Notes: a model not told the origin generated them from the sequence alone. DNA of 57,104 nt from Candidatus Phocaeicola faecipullorum (GCA_018884025.1 JAHLFB010000061.1:1-57104), one strand, 5' to 3'; shown: positions 27,641-36,314, counted from the stretch's first letter. A program made the numbers and translations.

Positions 27641-27846
27641 CAAACGATGAGCAATTCATGATAGAATGCATTACTACCGAACTTATATCTTATGTAATGA
27701 GGGACTTCCATAAAGACATGGAAGAAGCAATGGACATGGTTTACAATTCCGCCACATACACCAAACTGCTAAATACAAAAAGCGGTTTATATTATCAAAG
27801 TCCGCTCTATGTATATGACTTATTCAAAGAAGAATTTCCTCTATAA
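27637..27846 (+). CDS. Small helical protein, third gene of cassette
   Basis: A 69-residue acidic protein (MTNDEQFMIECITTELISYV...). The C-terminal block ends TKSGLYYQSPLYVYDLFKEE, a pattern I associate with short proteins encoded next to DUF3990-type genes. It overlaps the DUF3990 stop as ATGA and ends 14 nt before menE. It may be an antitoxin, an adaptor, or a partner for the ART-like protein. I cannot assign a named family with confidence. Confidence 0.7.
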   Translation: MTNDEQFMIECITTELISYVMRDFHKDMEEAMDMVYNSATYTKLLNTKSGLYYQSPLYVYDLFKEEFPL

Positions 27847-27860
27847 TTCCACTCACAATA

Positions 27861-28928
27861 ATGCACCCAAACATCACCATAAACGGAAAGACCTATACTG
27901 CCGAAGAAGCATCACTACTTAAAGACCGATTCGCATCAGAATACGGTGAAGACAGTTTCATGGCTTCACTTGGAGGATTCCTTGCCGAATGGTACAACGA
28001 CAGTCCATTACTGAAAGTTCACACTTCCGGTTCGACCGGCACTCCCAAAGAACTGTGGGTAGAGAAAGAAAGAATGATGAACAGCGCACGCCTTACAGTA
28101 TCATTCTTAGGACTAAAGGCAGGTGCCAGTGCTTTGCTGTGTATGCCCCTACCCTATATAGCCGGAAAAATGGTAGTTGTACGAAGCATAATAGCAGGCC
28201 TCAACCTTATGGTAGTTACCCCATGCGGACGCCCGTTGCAGGACATAACGGAAATACCGGACTTCGCAGCCATGATACCGATGCAGGTATTCAACTCCTT
28301 GCAGCACCCGGAAGACAGAAAGAAACTGATGCAAATCCGCCACCTCATAATCGGAGGAGGAGCCATAGACAAGAACATGGCAAAGGAACTGGAACCTTTC
28401 CCTAATGCCGTTTGGAGCACATACGGAATGACAGAAACACTGTCGCACATCGCACTTCGCCGACTGAACGGCAGCAATGCATCGGAATGGTACACACCAT
28501 TCGACAATGTTTCCCTTAACCTTTCAGACGAAGGAACACTTATCATCTCCGCTCCATCCGTAAATCCTGAAACTTTAATCACAAACGATATAGTAGAATT
28601 CAACGACAAAGGACAGTTCCGCATACTCGGACGCAAGGACAATACCATCAACACCGGAGGAGTGAAAGTGCAGATAGAACAAGTGGAAGAAAAACTGAGT
28701 CATTACCTGCCGGAGGGTTCGTATATGATAACCTCCGTACCTGATGCCAAGTTTGGCGAAAAGATAGTAATGCTTGTTTCACACGAGATGGATACGGACA
28801 ATGCAATGAACAATCTTCCACCATACTGGCGTCCGAAACATATCATCCTTATCCCGGAACTTCCGCTTACAGGAACAGGAAAACCGGACAGGGCTAAGGC
28901 GAAAGCTATTGCTGCGGAAATGATTTGA
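27861..28928 (+). CDS. menE: o-succinylbenzoate-CoA ligase
   Basis: A 355-residue ANL-superfamily ligase that activates o-succinylbenzoate to its CoA thioester. Visible motifs are the P-loop HTSGSTGTPKELWVEKE, WSTYGMTETLSHIA, the hinge region GRKDNTINTGGVKVQ and the C-terminal catalytic lysine region TGTGKPDRAKAK. It is about 100 residues shorter than E. coli MenE, mostly in the N-terminal half, which is normal for Bacteroidetes. The AT-poor gene lies directly after the cassette, so its transcription now passes through or starts within the cassette. Confidence 0.93.
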   Translation: MHPNITINGKTYTAEEASLLKDRFASEYGEDSFMASLGGFLAEWYNDSPLLKVHTSGSTGTPKELWVEKERMMNSARLTVSFLGLKAGASALLCMPLPYIAGKMVVVRSIIAGLNLMVVTPCGRPLQDITEIPDFAAMIPMQVFNSLQHPEDRKKLMQIRHLIIGGGAIDKNMAKELEPFPNAVWSTYGMTETLSHIALRRLNGSNASEWYTPFDNVSLNLSDEGTLIISAPSVNPETLITNDIVEFNDKGQFRILGRKDNTINTGGVKVQIEQVEEKLSHYLPEGSYMITSVPDAKFGEKIVMLVSHEMDTDNAMNNLPPYWRPKHIILIPELPLTGTGKPDRAKAKAIAAEMI

Positions 28929-28939
28929 AATACCTGTTT

Positions 28940-28981
28940 GTGAAGGATGTGAAAGTGAAATCATCATATGTTTTTTCATCC
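28940..28981. repeat. Purine-rich repeat with weak hairpin between menE and the porin gene
   Basis: GTGAAGGATGTGAAAGTGAA and the next two bases (28940-28961) match, with one mismatch over 22 nt, the reverse strand of 55385-55406. Here GGATGTGAAA can also pair with TTTTCATCC (28973-28981), giving a weak stem between the convergent menE and porin genes. Confidence 0.5.
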
Positions 28982-28984
28982 ATA

Positions 28985-29971
28985 CTACAATGCAAATGAA
29001 GCATTCAGATAAAAGTATGTCTGATTTTTAACAGAATCATCAGAAGGTTTCCATATTCTGAAATTAGGAGAAAGTCTGACATACTTTCCCAACTTTATTT
29101 CCAGCCCGGCTATACCGGCCATTCCATCCGATGTTTTATCCCATGACCCTTTTGATGAAAGATAATCCCATCTACCATACAGACCTATGTTATCATTAAG
29201 ATTTACAGTCGCATAAACAGAAGTCCCGCTTCTGTCAGCATCATTCACAAAGCCTGAATTCATCATCATATTATATTCAGCCCCCAAAGAAACAATTTCA
29301 TTCCGAAAACCGGCAAAACATGCCAGATTAACCTCTCCCCTATACTGTCCCCCTTCATCAGTTTTCACACCATCAGCAGCTTCATTATACGAAGCATATG
29401 CCCTTAGCACAAAACCTTTTAGATATCCAATCGTAAGTCCTGCGCCATAAAGCAACCCGTCATCGACCTGCACCTGCTTATACCCTTCACCGTTCGCCAC
29501 TATTCCATCGAACGCAATAAATTCATTAACCTTATATTCCGCCGAAACAGCAATATCGGCACTGCTACCAAATCCATATTCATCCTGAAAAGATTTCATC
29601 ACGTACCTCTTTCCCCAGAACGATTCCTGAAATTTGAATTGTGCAGTAGATATCATTCCACCACTAAGAGTAAGTCCTCCAGTTTTCCACCTTAGAAAAG
29701 CATTCTTTATGAAACCTATCCTATGACTGTCGTTTACATCGTCCGACATACCGAAATCCATCACAGCCTTTATCTCCAGATTATGTGGCAGTTTATATCC
29801 ATATCCTATATATGCCCTTTCCAGTCCGAATCCTCTGTCGTTATTTGAAGAACCAAATCCGGAATGAAAATCAGAGAAAATCGTAATAACCGCATCTCCC
29901 TTGCCTTTATTGGCATAGACATGACATACAGACGAAACTATAAGAACTATAATCAAATATATGTTTTTCAT
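28985..29971 (-). CDS. Outer-membrane porin, OprO/OprP-like
   Basis: A 328-residue exported protein (signal peptide about 1-20) made of alternating amphipathic strands, ending in FYLNASFAL with the terminal aromatic/hydrophobic pattern of an outer-membrane barrel. Segments such as GFGLERAYIGYGYKLPHNLEIKA and FLRWKTGGLTLSGGMISTAQ resemble phosphate-selective porins O and P. It is the last gene of the minus-strand Sus-like locus, after the GlpT-type transporter, with a hairpin between. A phosphate-compound porin would fit the locus; the family match is by eye only. Confidence 0.7.
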   Translation of the reverse strand: MKNIYLIIVLIVSSVCHVYANKGKGDAVITIFSDFHSGFGSSNNDRGFGLERAYIGYGYKLPHNLEIKAVMDFGMSDDVNDSHRIGFIKNAFLRWKTGGLTLSGGMISTAQFKFQESFWGKRYVMKSFQDEYGFGSSADIAVSAEYKVNEFIAFDGIVANGEGYKQVQVDDGLLYGAGLTIGYLKGFVLRAYASYNEAADGVKTDEGGQYRGEVNLACFAGFRNEIVSLGAEYNMMMNSGFVNDADRSGTSVYATVNLNDNIGLYGRWDYLSSKGSWDKTSDGMAGIAGLEIKLGKYVRLSPNFRIWKPSDDSVKNQTYFYLNASFAL

Positions 29972-29981
29972 TTATATGGGA

Positions 29982-30080
29982 TTAGAGAAGTTAAAGAAGT
30001 GAATGAAGTTAGAGAAGTTAAAGAAGTATTCTGCTTTAACTTCCTATAGAATGACTTCTTATAACTTCTCTAACTTCTTC
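29982..30080 (-). repeat. GAAGTTA-rich inverted repeat between transporter and porin genes
   Basis: TTAGAGAAGTTAAAGAAGT occurs at 29982-30000 and again at 30009-30027. The segment 30001-30032 is nearly complementary to 30049-30080 (about 30 bp with a few single-base gaps), around a 16-nt loop. In the minus-strand transcript this forms a long stem between the GlpT-type gene and the porin gene. There is no T-run, so a processing or stability element, or an incidental repeat, is as likely as a terminator. Confidence 0.75.
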
Positions 30081-30087
30081 AAATAAA

Positions 30088-31437
30088 CTATTCCTTAGGT
30101 GCCTTTGCATTCCAAACCATCAAGGCACAAAGTACAGACAATACAGCCGCACCTATCCAAAACCAGTTGATTGCAGTAAAGTCATAAACCTCAACACCAT
30201 TCACCACCGACTTATGACCTTCTATCAATACGCCACTCATCACGTCCTGCACACCAGCACCTACATAGCTCGCAATACCTACAACGCCCAAAGCAGCACC
30301 AGAAGCATTTCTCGGTGCAATATCAACAGCCATCAATCCACCAAGGAAGCAAAGCAACACACCGATACTCAATCCGAACAGAACCATAGCCAAGGCATCA
30401 ATCCACAGATGTGTACCCGGAACAAGCAGGAACAGGCATAAAGCCACCACATTGAGCAAACCGAATATCAGTGCAGGAGCATTTCTCCTACCACCAAACA
30501 ACTTGTCTGAAACAAAGCCGGACAACACCGTACCTACTATTCCACAAACAGAATTTATGGAGATAATAAAACTGGCATCCAGTGTGCTATATCCTTTCTG
30601 CGCCTCCAGATAGAACACTCCCCAACTGTTTACGGCATAACGGCTGATATACATAAATGCACTCGATAATGCCAGAATCCATATTGCCGGCATAAGCAAC
30701 ACCTGTTTCTGTGCCTTGTTATAATCGGCAGTCTCCGTTTCTGTCATAACCTTCTTCTCTTTAGGTTGATTCACAGGTGGCAGCCCCTTACTTTGCGGAT
30801 TATCATGGAAGAATTGCCATATCACCAAGGCTCCAACAATACCTACCATACCGGCACCCCAGAAACCATATCTCCATCCCCAGGCAGAAACAACCGAGGC
30901 AACGATTATGAATGTAAGAGCCTCACCGATATTGTGACTGGCAGACCAGAACCCATAGAACGAGCCTCGTTCCTCATCATCAAACCAACGCGACAAACCA
31001 ACTACGCACGAAGCGGCCCCCATTGACTGGAACCATCCGCTTATGCCCCACAATACAGCAAACAGTATAAAGGAATTTACAAATCCCAGACAAAGATTGA
31101 CAAGTGCCGTAACAAGAAGTCCTGTTGACATAAACCTGTTTATGTTACTTCTGTCAGCCAGAAAACCATTTGTGAATTTACCGATGGCGTATGTAAAGAA
31201 AAGTACCGAACCTATTATTCCAAGTTCCGTTTCGGAAAACACTCCTTCTTCCACAATAGGTTTCTTTACCACGTTAAGACTCAGCCTGCACACATAGTAC
31301 ATTCCATATCCCAAAGTAGCCGAGAGAAACGTTGACCATTTATAATAAGTCATCTTCTTTCTCTGTTCTTCGGGCGAAGCAAAGCTACAAGGTCTCGCTT
31401 TCGAGACCTTGTAAAAATTCAGTATAGACCTAAACAT
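30088..31437 (-). CDS. glpT: GlpT-family organophosphate:phosphate antiporter
   Basis: A 449-residue MFS transporter of the organophosphate:Pi antiporter family. The N-terminal helix LGYGMYYVCRLSLNVVKKPI carries the arginine expected in the substrate site, followed by GSVLFFTYAIGKFTNGFLADRSN, a family hallmark. About twelve helices. Members exchange glycerol-3-phosphate or hexose phosphate for inorganic phosphate across the inner membrane. Directly downstream (8 nt) of a secreted glycerophosphodiesterase, so glycerol-3-phosphate is the likely substrate. The gene symbol rests on context as much as on sequence. Confidence 0.85.
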   Translation of the reverse strand: MFRSILNFYKVSKARPCSFASPEEQRKKMTYYKWSTFLSATLGYGMYYVCRLSLNVVKKPIVEEGVFSETELGIIGSVLFFTYAIGKFTNGFLADRSNINRFMSTGLLVTALVNLCLGFVNSFILFAVLWGISGWFQSMGAASCVVGLSRWFDDEERGSFYGFWSASHNIGEALTFIIVASVVSAWGWRYGFWGAGMVGIVGALVIWQFFHDNPQSKGLPPVNQPKEKKVMTETETADYNKAQKQVLLMPAIWILALSSAFMYISRYAVNSWGVFYLEAQKGYSTLDASFIISINSVCGIVGTVLSGFVSDKLFGGRRNAPALIFGLLNVVALCLFLLVPGTHLWIDALAMVLFGLSIGVLLCFLGGLMAVDIAPRNASGAALGVVGIASYVGAGVQDVMSGVLIEGHKSVVNGVEVYDFTAINWFWIGAAVLSVLCALMVWNAKAPKE

Positions 31438-31445
31438 GACTAAAT

Positions 31446-32345
31446 CTATTTATGTAACCTATTGACCCTAAGATAATCCAGCAATAACGCAGGTCTGTCA
31501 GTCTGAATTAACTTTGCTCCCTGATTTATAACCCATCCCCAGCTTTCTTCCGGTTCCTTAAGTTCCACAGCTCTGTCGTCATCATGTCCACCGCACAGTT
31601 CCGGCCACAAGGTATTGATAAAGATTCCGGCTCCGCTGTCCTTTACCTTCTTTATCAACCTAAGGACTTCAGGCGAATCATCCTTGAATACCAGTTCAAA
31701 CGCCACAGGTTTCAAGTTCGCAATATAGTCATCTATAATCTTTTCGGCACCCTCCTTGTTCAGATTCACCACAGGCATGAATACCATTTTCTCCAATACC
31801 TCGCCATTTTCCAACACAACCTTTTCATACGGATGGTCCGATTTCATCACACACTGGTTAACAGTACCCGTCTTTTCAAGTATTGCGTATGCTTCCTTAA
31901 AGTAATCATATCCCTTGTCAACATTTACCATTACTTTACCTTTACACAATGTCATTACTTCTTCAAAGGTCGGGACTTTGTGGCGGGTCTTGCATCCTGC
32001 TCCATTTTTCAGAACAAGTTCTTTAATTTCATCCAAAGTGTAATCGCTTGCCAGACCTTTACCGTTCGTGGTTCTATTCAAAGTTCTGTCATGCATGACA
32101 ATCAATTGACCATCCTTCGTTTTGTTTAAATCTATTTCCACCATATCTACACCCATATCAATGCAATTCTGAATAGCTTGCAATGAGTTTTCAGGTGCAT
32201 TACGCCAGTCCGCACGATGCGACACAACCAATACTGATTCCGATGCAGGTTTCCCGAACGTGTATAGTATGTTATCTACAGGTTGCTGCGCACGGCAGAC
32301 CATGGTCAGCACAACCAAGCAAAAAAGGTTTACTATTCTTCCCAT
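31446..32345 (-). CDS. Exported glycerophosphodiester phosphodiesterase
   Basis: A 299-residue GDPD-family enzyme that splits glycerophosphodiesters to glycerol-3-phosphate plus an alcohol. The signal peptide (about 1-19) indicates a periplasmic or surface location. Catalytic elements are VVSHRADWRNAPENS (histidine, arginine, glutamate), MVEIDLNKTKDG (metal-binding Glu/Asp) and IVMHDRTLNRTTNG (second histidine). The C-terminal region ends in LIQTDRPALLLDYLR, typical of the TIM barrel closing strands. Its start overlaps the end of the MBL gene by 13 nt. The product should be imported by the transporter encoded 8 nt downstream. Confidence 0.93.
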   Translation of the reverse strand: MGRIVNLFCLVVLTMVCRAQQPVDNILYTFGKPASESVLVVSHRADWRNAPENSLQAIQNCIDMGVDMVEIDLNKTKDGQLIVMHDRTLNRTTNGKGLASDYTLDEIKELVLKNGAGCKTRHKVPTFEEVMTLCKGKVMVNVDKGYDYFKEAYAILEKTGTVNQCVMKSDHPYEKVVLENGEVLEKMVFMPVVNLNKEGAEKIIDDYIANLKPVAFELVFKDDSPEVLRLIKKVKDSGAGIFINTLWPELCGGHDDDRAVELKEPEESWGWVINQGAKLIQTDRPALLLDYLRVNRLHK

Positions 32346-33406
32346 ATACCTTGATTTAATTTGTTATCTTTCCATATCAGTTTCTCTCCCCACATCGGGA
32401 CATACGTTTGGGCACAATTTATCTTTGATGCCCTCTCCAATGCCATCGGCAAACTCCATCTGGAGGCTTCCGTATCAACATGCGTGAGTTCCAGTATATG
32501 CGACAACAACACATAATCGGGAATCACTTTTCCGTTACCCTCGCCTATTATGTTGTTTTCTGTCAATTCGTTTGGTGCATATCGTGGTATCAATATATTA
32601 ACCCTATTTAAAATGTTGGTAAACTGTGAAGGCTTATAGTTTGAATCCCCTGTATGCATAATTGTGAGATTGCCACTATCATTCCCACAATCAATTGAAT
32701 ATACCGTTACAAAATTCGACAATCCGGAATTATTATGATCCGTTATGGAAGTGCGTACAGAAACTTTACCTATTTTATAATTAGAAGGACTTTTAGAATA
32801 ATATTCTTTACCTTCTTCTATAAAATTAGAAATCACCGGTTTCCCTTCTGCCAACATCGCTTCTATCAGTTTAGTATCATAATGATCCTGATGATTATGC
32901 GTAAGACAAAGAAAATCCAAATAAGGAGCCAACTTCTCTGCCCATCTGTGCATAATATCAATTGCAAAACAGCATGACGGTGTTTTTACCACATATCCCA
33001 TGTTATATAACATCCATATATGCGCCGTTCCATCCTCTACATTTTCATTCTTAATATCATTTAAAATCCTGTCAAACGCATACCTGTAATAATAAAGCAA
33101 TACATCGTATTTTTCCTGACTTTCAGAAGTGAGATCTATACTTTTGAGATAACTCTCGAAATAATCTGATGTACACTTATCCGCATACTCTTGAATCCTT
33201 TCAAAAGTCAATGTTCTATTTTCGTCAAGAGGCTGTTCTTGTAAAGGCGAAGTAGCCCATAATGACTCTGCCAATTCCTTTCCTTCTTTCTGTTGAGCCG
33301 TCAATTCATCTGACGGTTTTTCAATCTCCTCCTTTGTTTCTTTACTACAAGAGAAAAGGAGTATCACTACGAATAGTAAAGAACAATAAAACAATAATCT
33401 TCTCAT
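32333..33406 (-). CDS. Metallo-beta-lactamase-fold lipoprotein
   Basis: A 357-residue lipoprotein (lipobox LLFSC within the first 20 residues). An MBL fold is indicated by the metal motif LTHNHQDHYD (HxHxDH) and a later MHTGDSNYKPSQF strand carrying a metal ligand. The N-terminal 130 residues are helical and unassigned. NAPE-PLD, an MBL enzyme that cleaves phospholipids, has a similar HxHxDH segment. Given its place in an operon for phosphodiester use it may act on a phosphoester or phospholipid head group; this is inference. It overlaps the GDPD gene. Confidence 0.75.
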   Translation of the reverse strand: MRRLLFYCSLLFVVILLFSCSKETKEEIEKPSDELTAQQKEGKELAESLWATSPLQEQPLDENRTLTFERIQEYADKCTSDYFESYLKSIDLTSESQEKYDVLLYYYRYAFDRILNDIKNENVEDGTAHIWMLYNMGYVVKTPSCCFAIDIMHRWAEKLAPYLDFLCLTHNHQDHYDTKLIEAMLAEGKPVISNFIEEGKEYYSKSPSNYKIGKVSVRTSITDHNNSGLSNFVTVYSIDCGNDSGNLTIMHTGDSNYKPSQFTNILNRVNILIPRYAPNELTENNIIGEGNGKVIPDYVLLSHILELTHVDTEASRWSLPMALERASKINCAQTYVPMWGEKLIWKDNKLNQGIWEE

Positions 33407-33415
33407 CTTCTATTT

Positions 33416-34300
33416 TTATTTTAAAACCTGATTACGGATATTATCAAAACTTGTTTTTATCTGTCCCGGAGTCAAACGTTTATTCTTTGCAAATCTATCT
33501 TTCGTTGCCTCATACATAAACACGCCATTATAACCAACTTTCCGCAATGACGATACCAACTCTTTCCAGTCAATATCTCCTTGTGTCGGCAACCAATGGC
33601 ATTCATTGTTAAAATCAAAGTCTGAAGCGTGGATTGTACCTATATAATTACCCAGCACATCTATAAAATGTTGAGTTGTCCCGCCAAAGTAATGATTTGT
33701 GTCAAAACACACTTTTAAATCAGGTATATCTTTAATTATATACAATAACTCTTCAGGTGTATTTCCTAAACAGGTACGAGGTAAATTTTCTATACAAAGT
33801 TGAAGTCTTAAGCTATCTGCACATTCTTTAAGCTGTTTAATAGATTCCTTTGCATTTTTCAAACGTTTATCTCTTTCTTCGTCTGATATAGGCTCCGAAC
33901 TTGGATGGAGAACCAATCTTTGCGGATTGAAAACAGCTGCCTGTTTTATCATTTCTGCCATAAACTTAACATTTTCCTTACGCAAAGAATCGTTTAATAC
34001 AGAAATATCAAGTGTCCTTGAGAAAGGAAGATGTATTGACCAGACATTTATACCGGCACTGTCAACTTTCAATTTCATATCATGAATACGTTGATTTACT
34101 TCATCAGCAGGAACTCCTCGATAACATTGATTAAAGGCTACTTCTATAAAATCTATTCCTTGCTTTTTTGCATGTTTAAAATCTTCAACTTTTGGCTTCT
34201 TCCATAAAGCAGATGTTGTTCCGACATTATACTTAAAATCTTGCGAAAAAAGATTAGAAGATAGAATAAAAAAGGATATTAAAATTAAGTGTGCTTTCAT
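33416..34300 (-). CDS. Exported TIM-barrel sugar isomerase/epimerase-like protein
   Basis: A 294-residue protein with a signal peptide (about 1-19) and the xylose-isomerase-like AP2E TIM barrel. Metal and substrate strands are visible as DFIEVAFNQ, VWSIHLPFSR, RLVLHPSSEP, LQLCIENLPRT, KVCFDTNHYFGG, IGTIHASDFD and YNGVFMYEAT. Family members isomerise or epimerise sugars or inositol derivatives. An exported form next to GDPD suggests trimming of a phosphodiester head group such as an inositol or sugar. The exact reaction is unknown. It starts 73 nt after the propeller gene, the gap being filled by a phased repeat. Confidence 0.8.
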   Translation of the reverse strand: MKAHLILISFFILSSNLFSQDFKYNVGTTSALWKKPKVEDFKHAKKQGIDFIEVAFNQCYRGVPADEVNQRIHDMKLKVDSAGINVWSIHLPFSRTLDISVLNDSLRKENVKFMAEMIKQAAVFNPQRLVLHPSSEPISDEERDKRLKNAKESIKQLKECADSLRLQLCIENLPRTCLGNTPEELLYIIKDIPDLKVCFDTNHYFGGTTQHFIDVLGNYIGTIHASDFDFNNECHWLPTQGDIDWKELVSSLRKVGYNGVFMYEATKDRFAKNKRLTPGQIKTSFDNIRNQVLK

Positions 34301-34315
34301 TTTACATAAATTTTG

Positions 34316-34366
34316 ATGCTGTTTAAACAGTATTTAAAAACCATTTAAACACCGTTTAAACAGCAT
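34316..34366 (-). repeat. 11-bp phased TTTAAAC repeat bounded by a 13-bp inverted repeat
   Basis: Four perfectly phased 11-bp units: TTTAAACAGTA, TTTAAAAACCA, TTTAAACACCG and TTTAAACAGCA, starting at 34322, 34333, 34344 and 34355. The ends ATGCTGTTTAAAC (34316-34328) and GTTTAAACAGCAT (34354-34366) are perfect inverted repeats. It lies between the propeller gene stop and the TIM-barrel gene start. It belongs to the same family as 12615-12680. Confidence 0.8.
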
Positions 34367-34373
34367 GATTTTA

Positions 34374-36314
34374 TTAATACTGGTTAGTTCCGTGTATATT
34401 ACCACCTCTACAGCTCCATGTTGAAGTTTCAGGACCTGCAAATACCGGTATAGCAACTACATTACCTCCAATATAACCTACATACAAATTTTTGTCTGGA
34501 CCGACTGTCATACCAGCCATAATTTTCTTATTATCACCTGTTGCATCAGTTGTCATATTCCAAACCTCTTCACCTGTTGAAGTGTCAACAGCATGAATAA
34601 CTCCATCAGAAGCGCCGAAATAAATAATGCCCTTTTCATCTAATACAGGAAAACAATATGTCAAAGCCGCTCCGGCATTGAATTTCCATTCAAGTACACC
34701 TTGTGAATTAACAGCATAAAGAGATTTACCTCCTTTATCAACAAAATATACATTACCGTTTTTACCTACAACAGGTGCGTATGCATCGCCATTAGCAGGA
34801 ACAGTCCATTTAATACTTCCGTCAGCTGTATTTATGGCTACAAGTCCTGCACCTGATATTTGTGCTGCATATAATGTAGAACCATCAATAGCAAATGAGC
34901 CAATCTCCGTTACTGTAGCTGAAGCCCTCCATAATTGTTCGCCTTCTTGACTAAAAGCATATATATAGCTTCTTGTTCCTACATAAATCCTACCATCTTT
35001 ATCTATTGCAACCGCACCTGCTTTATTCACTGTTCCTTCCAAATTTTGAGACCAGTTTTTACTTCCGTTAGATGTATTTATGGCATGCAGCACATTATCT
35101 CCGTCAAGAATATAAACAATACTTCCATCGCTTATCACAGCAGGGAAACAATCAAGATTCTTATTTGTAGCACCTGTATCATATACCCATTTTTGAGTAC
35201 CTTGCTTATTTATCGCATATAACTTTCCATCACGTGCACCTTGATATATAACATCATCTGGTCCTACAGTTGAACCACCTCCATATGTGATACTTGTAAT
35301 ACCAAAGTTCCATTTCTTGGAACCATCTGTGACATTATAAGCATTAAGATCTCCTTTCTGATTTGCTGTAGGCAAATAGAATGTTTTTCCATCTATAGAG
35401 AATACAGGGTTTGAGGTCTTTATATAACAACCTGTATTTTGTTCCCATAGCTCAGCTATTACATAAACAGTCTTTTCCGCCTCTTCTACCTGATCATCAA
35501 AATATGTAACTTCAATCTTAATTTCATACTCACCACCATTTGCAAAAGATTTCTCAACCGAATTTCCTTGTCCTTGGGTATTATCTCCAAAAGTCCAATT
35601 GACAGACTTAACTTCACCCATGAAATACATATCATTATAAGACAATGTCATAGTCTCATTAGCAAGGACATATGTTTTAAATCCGGTTATCGGCTCTATA
35701 TTTCCAGGGGTAACATTTGCGGACACGGCATCAGAATCACCTTTATCATACACTGCCTGTAAAGATATTGTATATTCAGTTCCGTTATTAAGTTCAGAAA
35801 CAATATAAGTTTCTGCATTCGCTTCATCTATTCCAATAATCTTATTATCAGGCAAAACTGTTATCTTATACCCTTTTACATCCTGCGATGGTTTTTCCCA
35901 TATTAATTTAACTTTTCCATCACCTGCTACCACTTGATAATTCAAAGGCTCTTTTCTTGAAGTAGCCGGTGTTGCCTTTATAGACACTTTACCAGAACGT
36001 TTGTCACCATAAACAGCTTGTACAGAAAATGTATAAGAAACCTTGTTAACCAAATTCTCTATAGTTATTGAATTCTTATCAGTAGTAATTTCCCCACCTT
36101 CTACACTTGTAGTAGATGGTGTCCATGAAATATAATAACCATCATTTAAAGCCTCTGAAGAAGTATCCCAACTCAAAACGACAGATTCATCCTGTGGTGT
36201 TGCAGACAAATTTGTGATTTCATTCAAGTCCCAACTTGCTTGAGGCAATTTATCTTCGCATGACAAAGTCAATAACGTAACCATCATGCAAATACCATAT
36301 AATATCTTTTTCAT
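34374..36314 (-). CDS. Surface lipoprotein with FN3, PKD and PQQ-type beta-propeller
   Basis: A 646-residue lipoprotein (lipobox LTLSC). Order: two fibronectin type III modules (about 30-205), a PKD-like module (about 210-290; MGEVKSVNWTFGDNTQG), then an eight-bladed-type PQQ/BamB-like propeller (about 300-630) with recurring blades such as VYILDGDNVLHAINTSNGSK and IYFGASDGVIHAVDTSTGEE. It directly follows susD (19-nt gap), the position of the surface substrate-binding lipoprotein of Sus loci. It probably binds the extracellular ligand. No catalytic motif is seen. Confidence 0.88.
   Translation of the reverse strand: MKKILYGICMMVTLLTLSCEDKLPQASWDLNEITNLSATPQDESVVLSWDTSSEALNDGYYISWTPSTTSVEGGEITTDKNSITIENLVNKVSYTFSVQAVYGDKRSGKVSIKATPATSRKEPLNYQVVAGDGKVKLIWEKPSQDVKGYKITVLPDNKIIGIDEANAETYIVSELNNGTEYTISLQAVYDKGDSDAVSANVTPGNIEPITGFKTYVLANETMTLSYNDMYFMGEVKSVNWTFGDNTQGQGNSVEKSFANGGEYEIKIEVTYFDDQVEEAEKTVYVIAELWEQNTGCYIKTSNPVFSIDGKTFYLPTANQKGDLNAYNVTDGSKKWNFGITSITYGGGSTVGPDDVIYQGARDGKLYAINKQGTQKWVYDTGATNKNLDCFPAVISDGSIVYILDGDNVLHAINTSNGSKNWSQNLEGTVNKAGAVAIDKDGRIYVGTRSYIYAFSQEGEQLWRASATVTEIGSFAIDGSTLYAAQISGAGLVAINTADGSIKWTVPANGDAYAPVVGKNGNVYFVDKGGKSLYAVNSQGVLEWKFNAGAALTYCFPVLDEKGIIYFGASDGVIHAVDTSTGEEVWNMTTDATGDNKKIMAGMTVGPDKNLYVGYIGGNVVAIPVFAGPETSTWSCRGGNIHGTNQY

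Noticed and set aside
27861-28928. menE truncated by the cassette
   Set aside because: The frame holds the P-loop, YGMTE, hinge and catalytic-lysine motifs; the short N-terminus is usual in Bacteroidetes.
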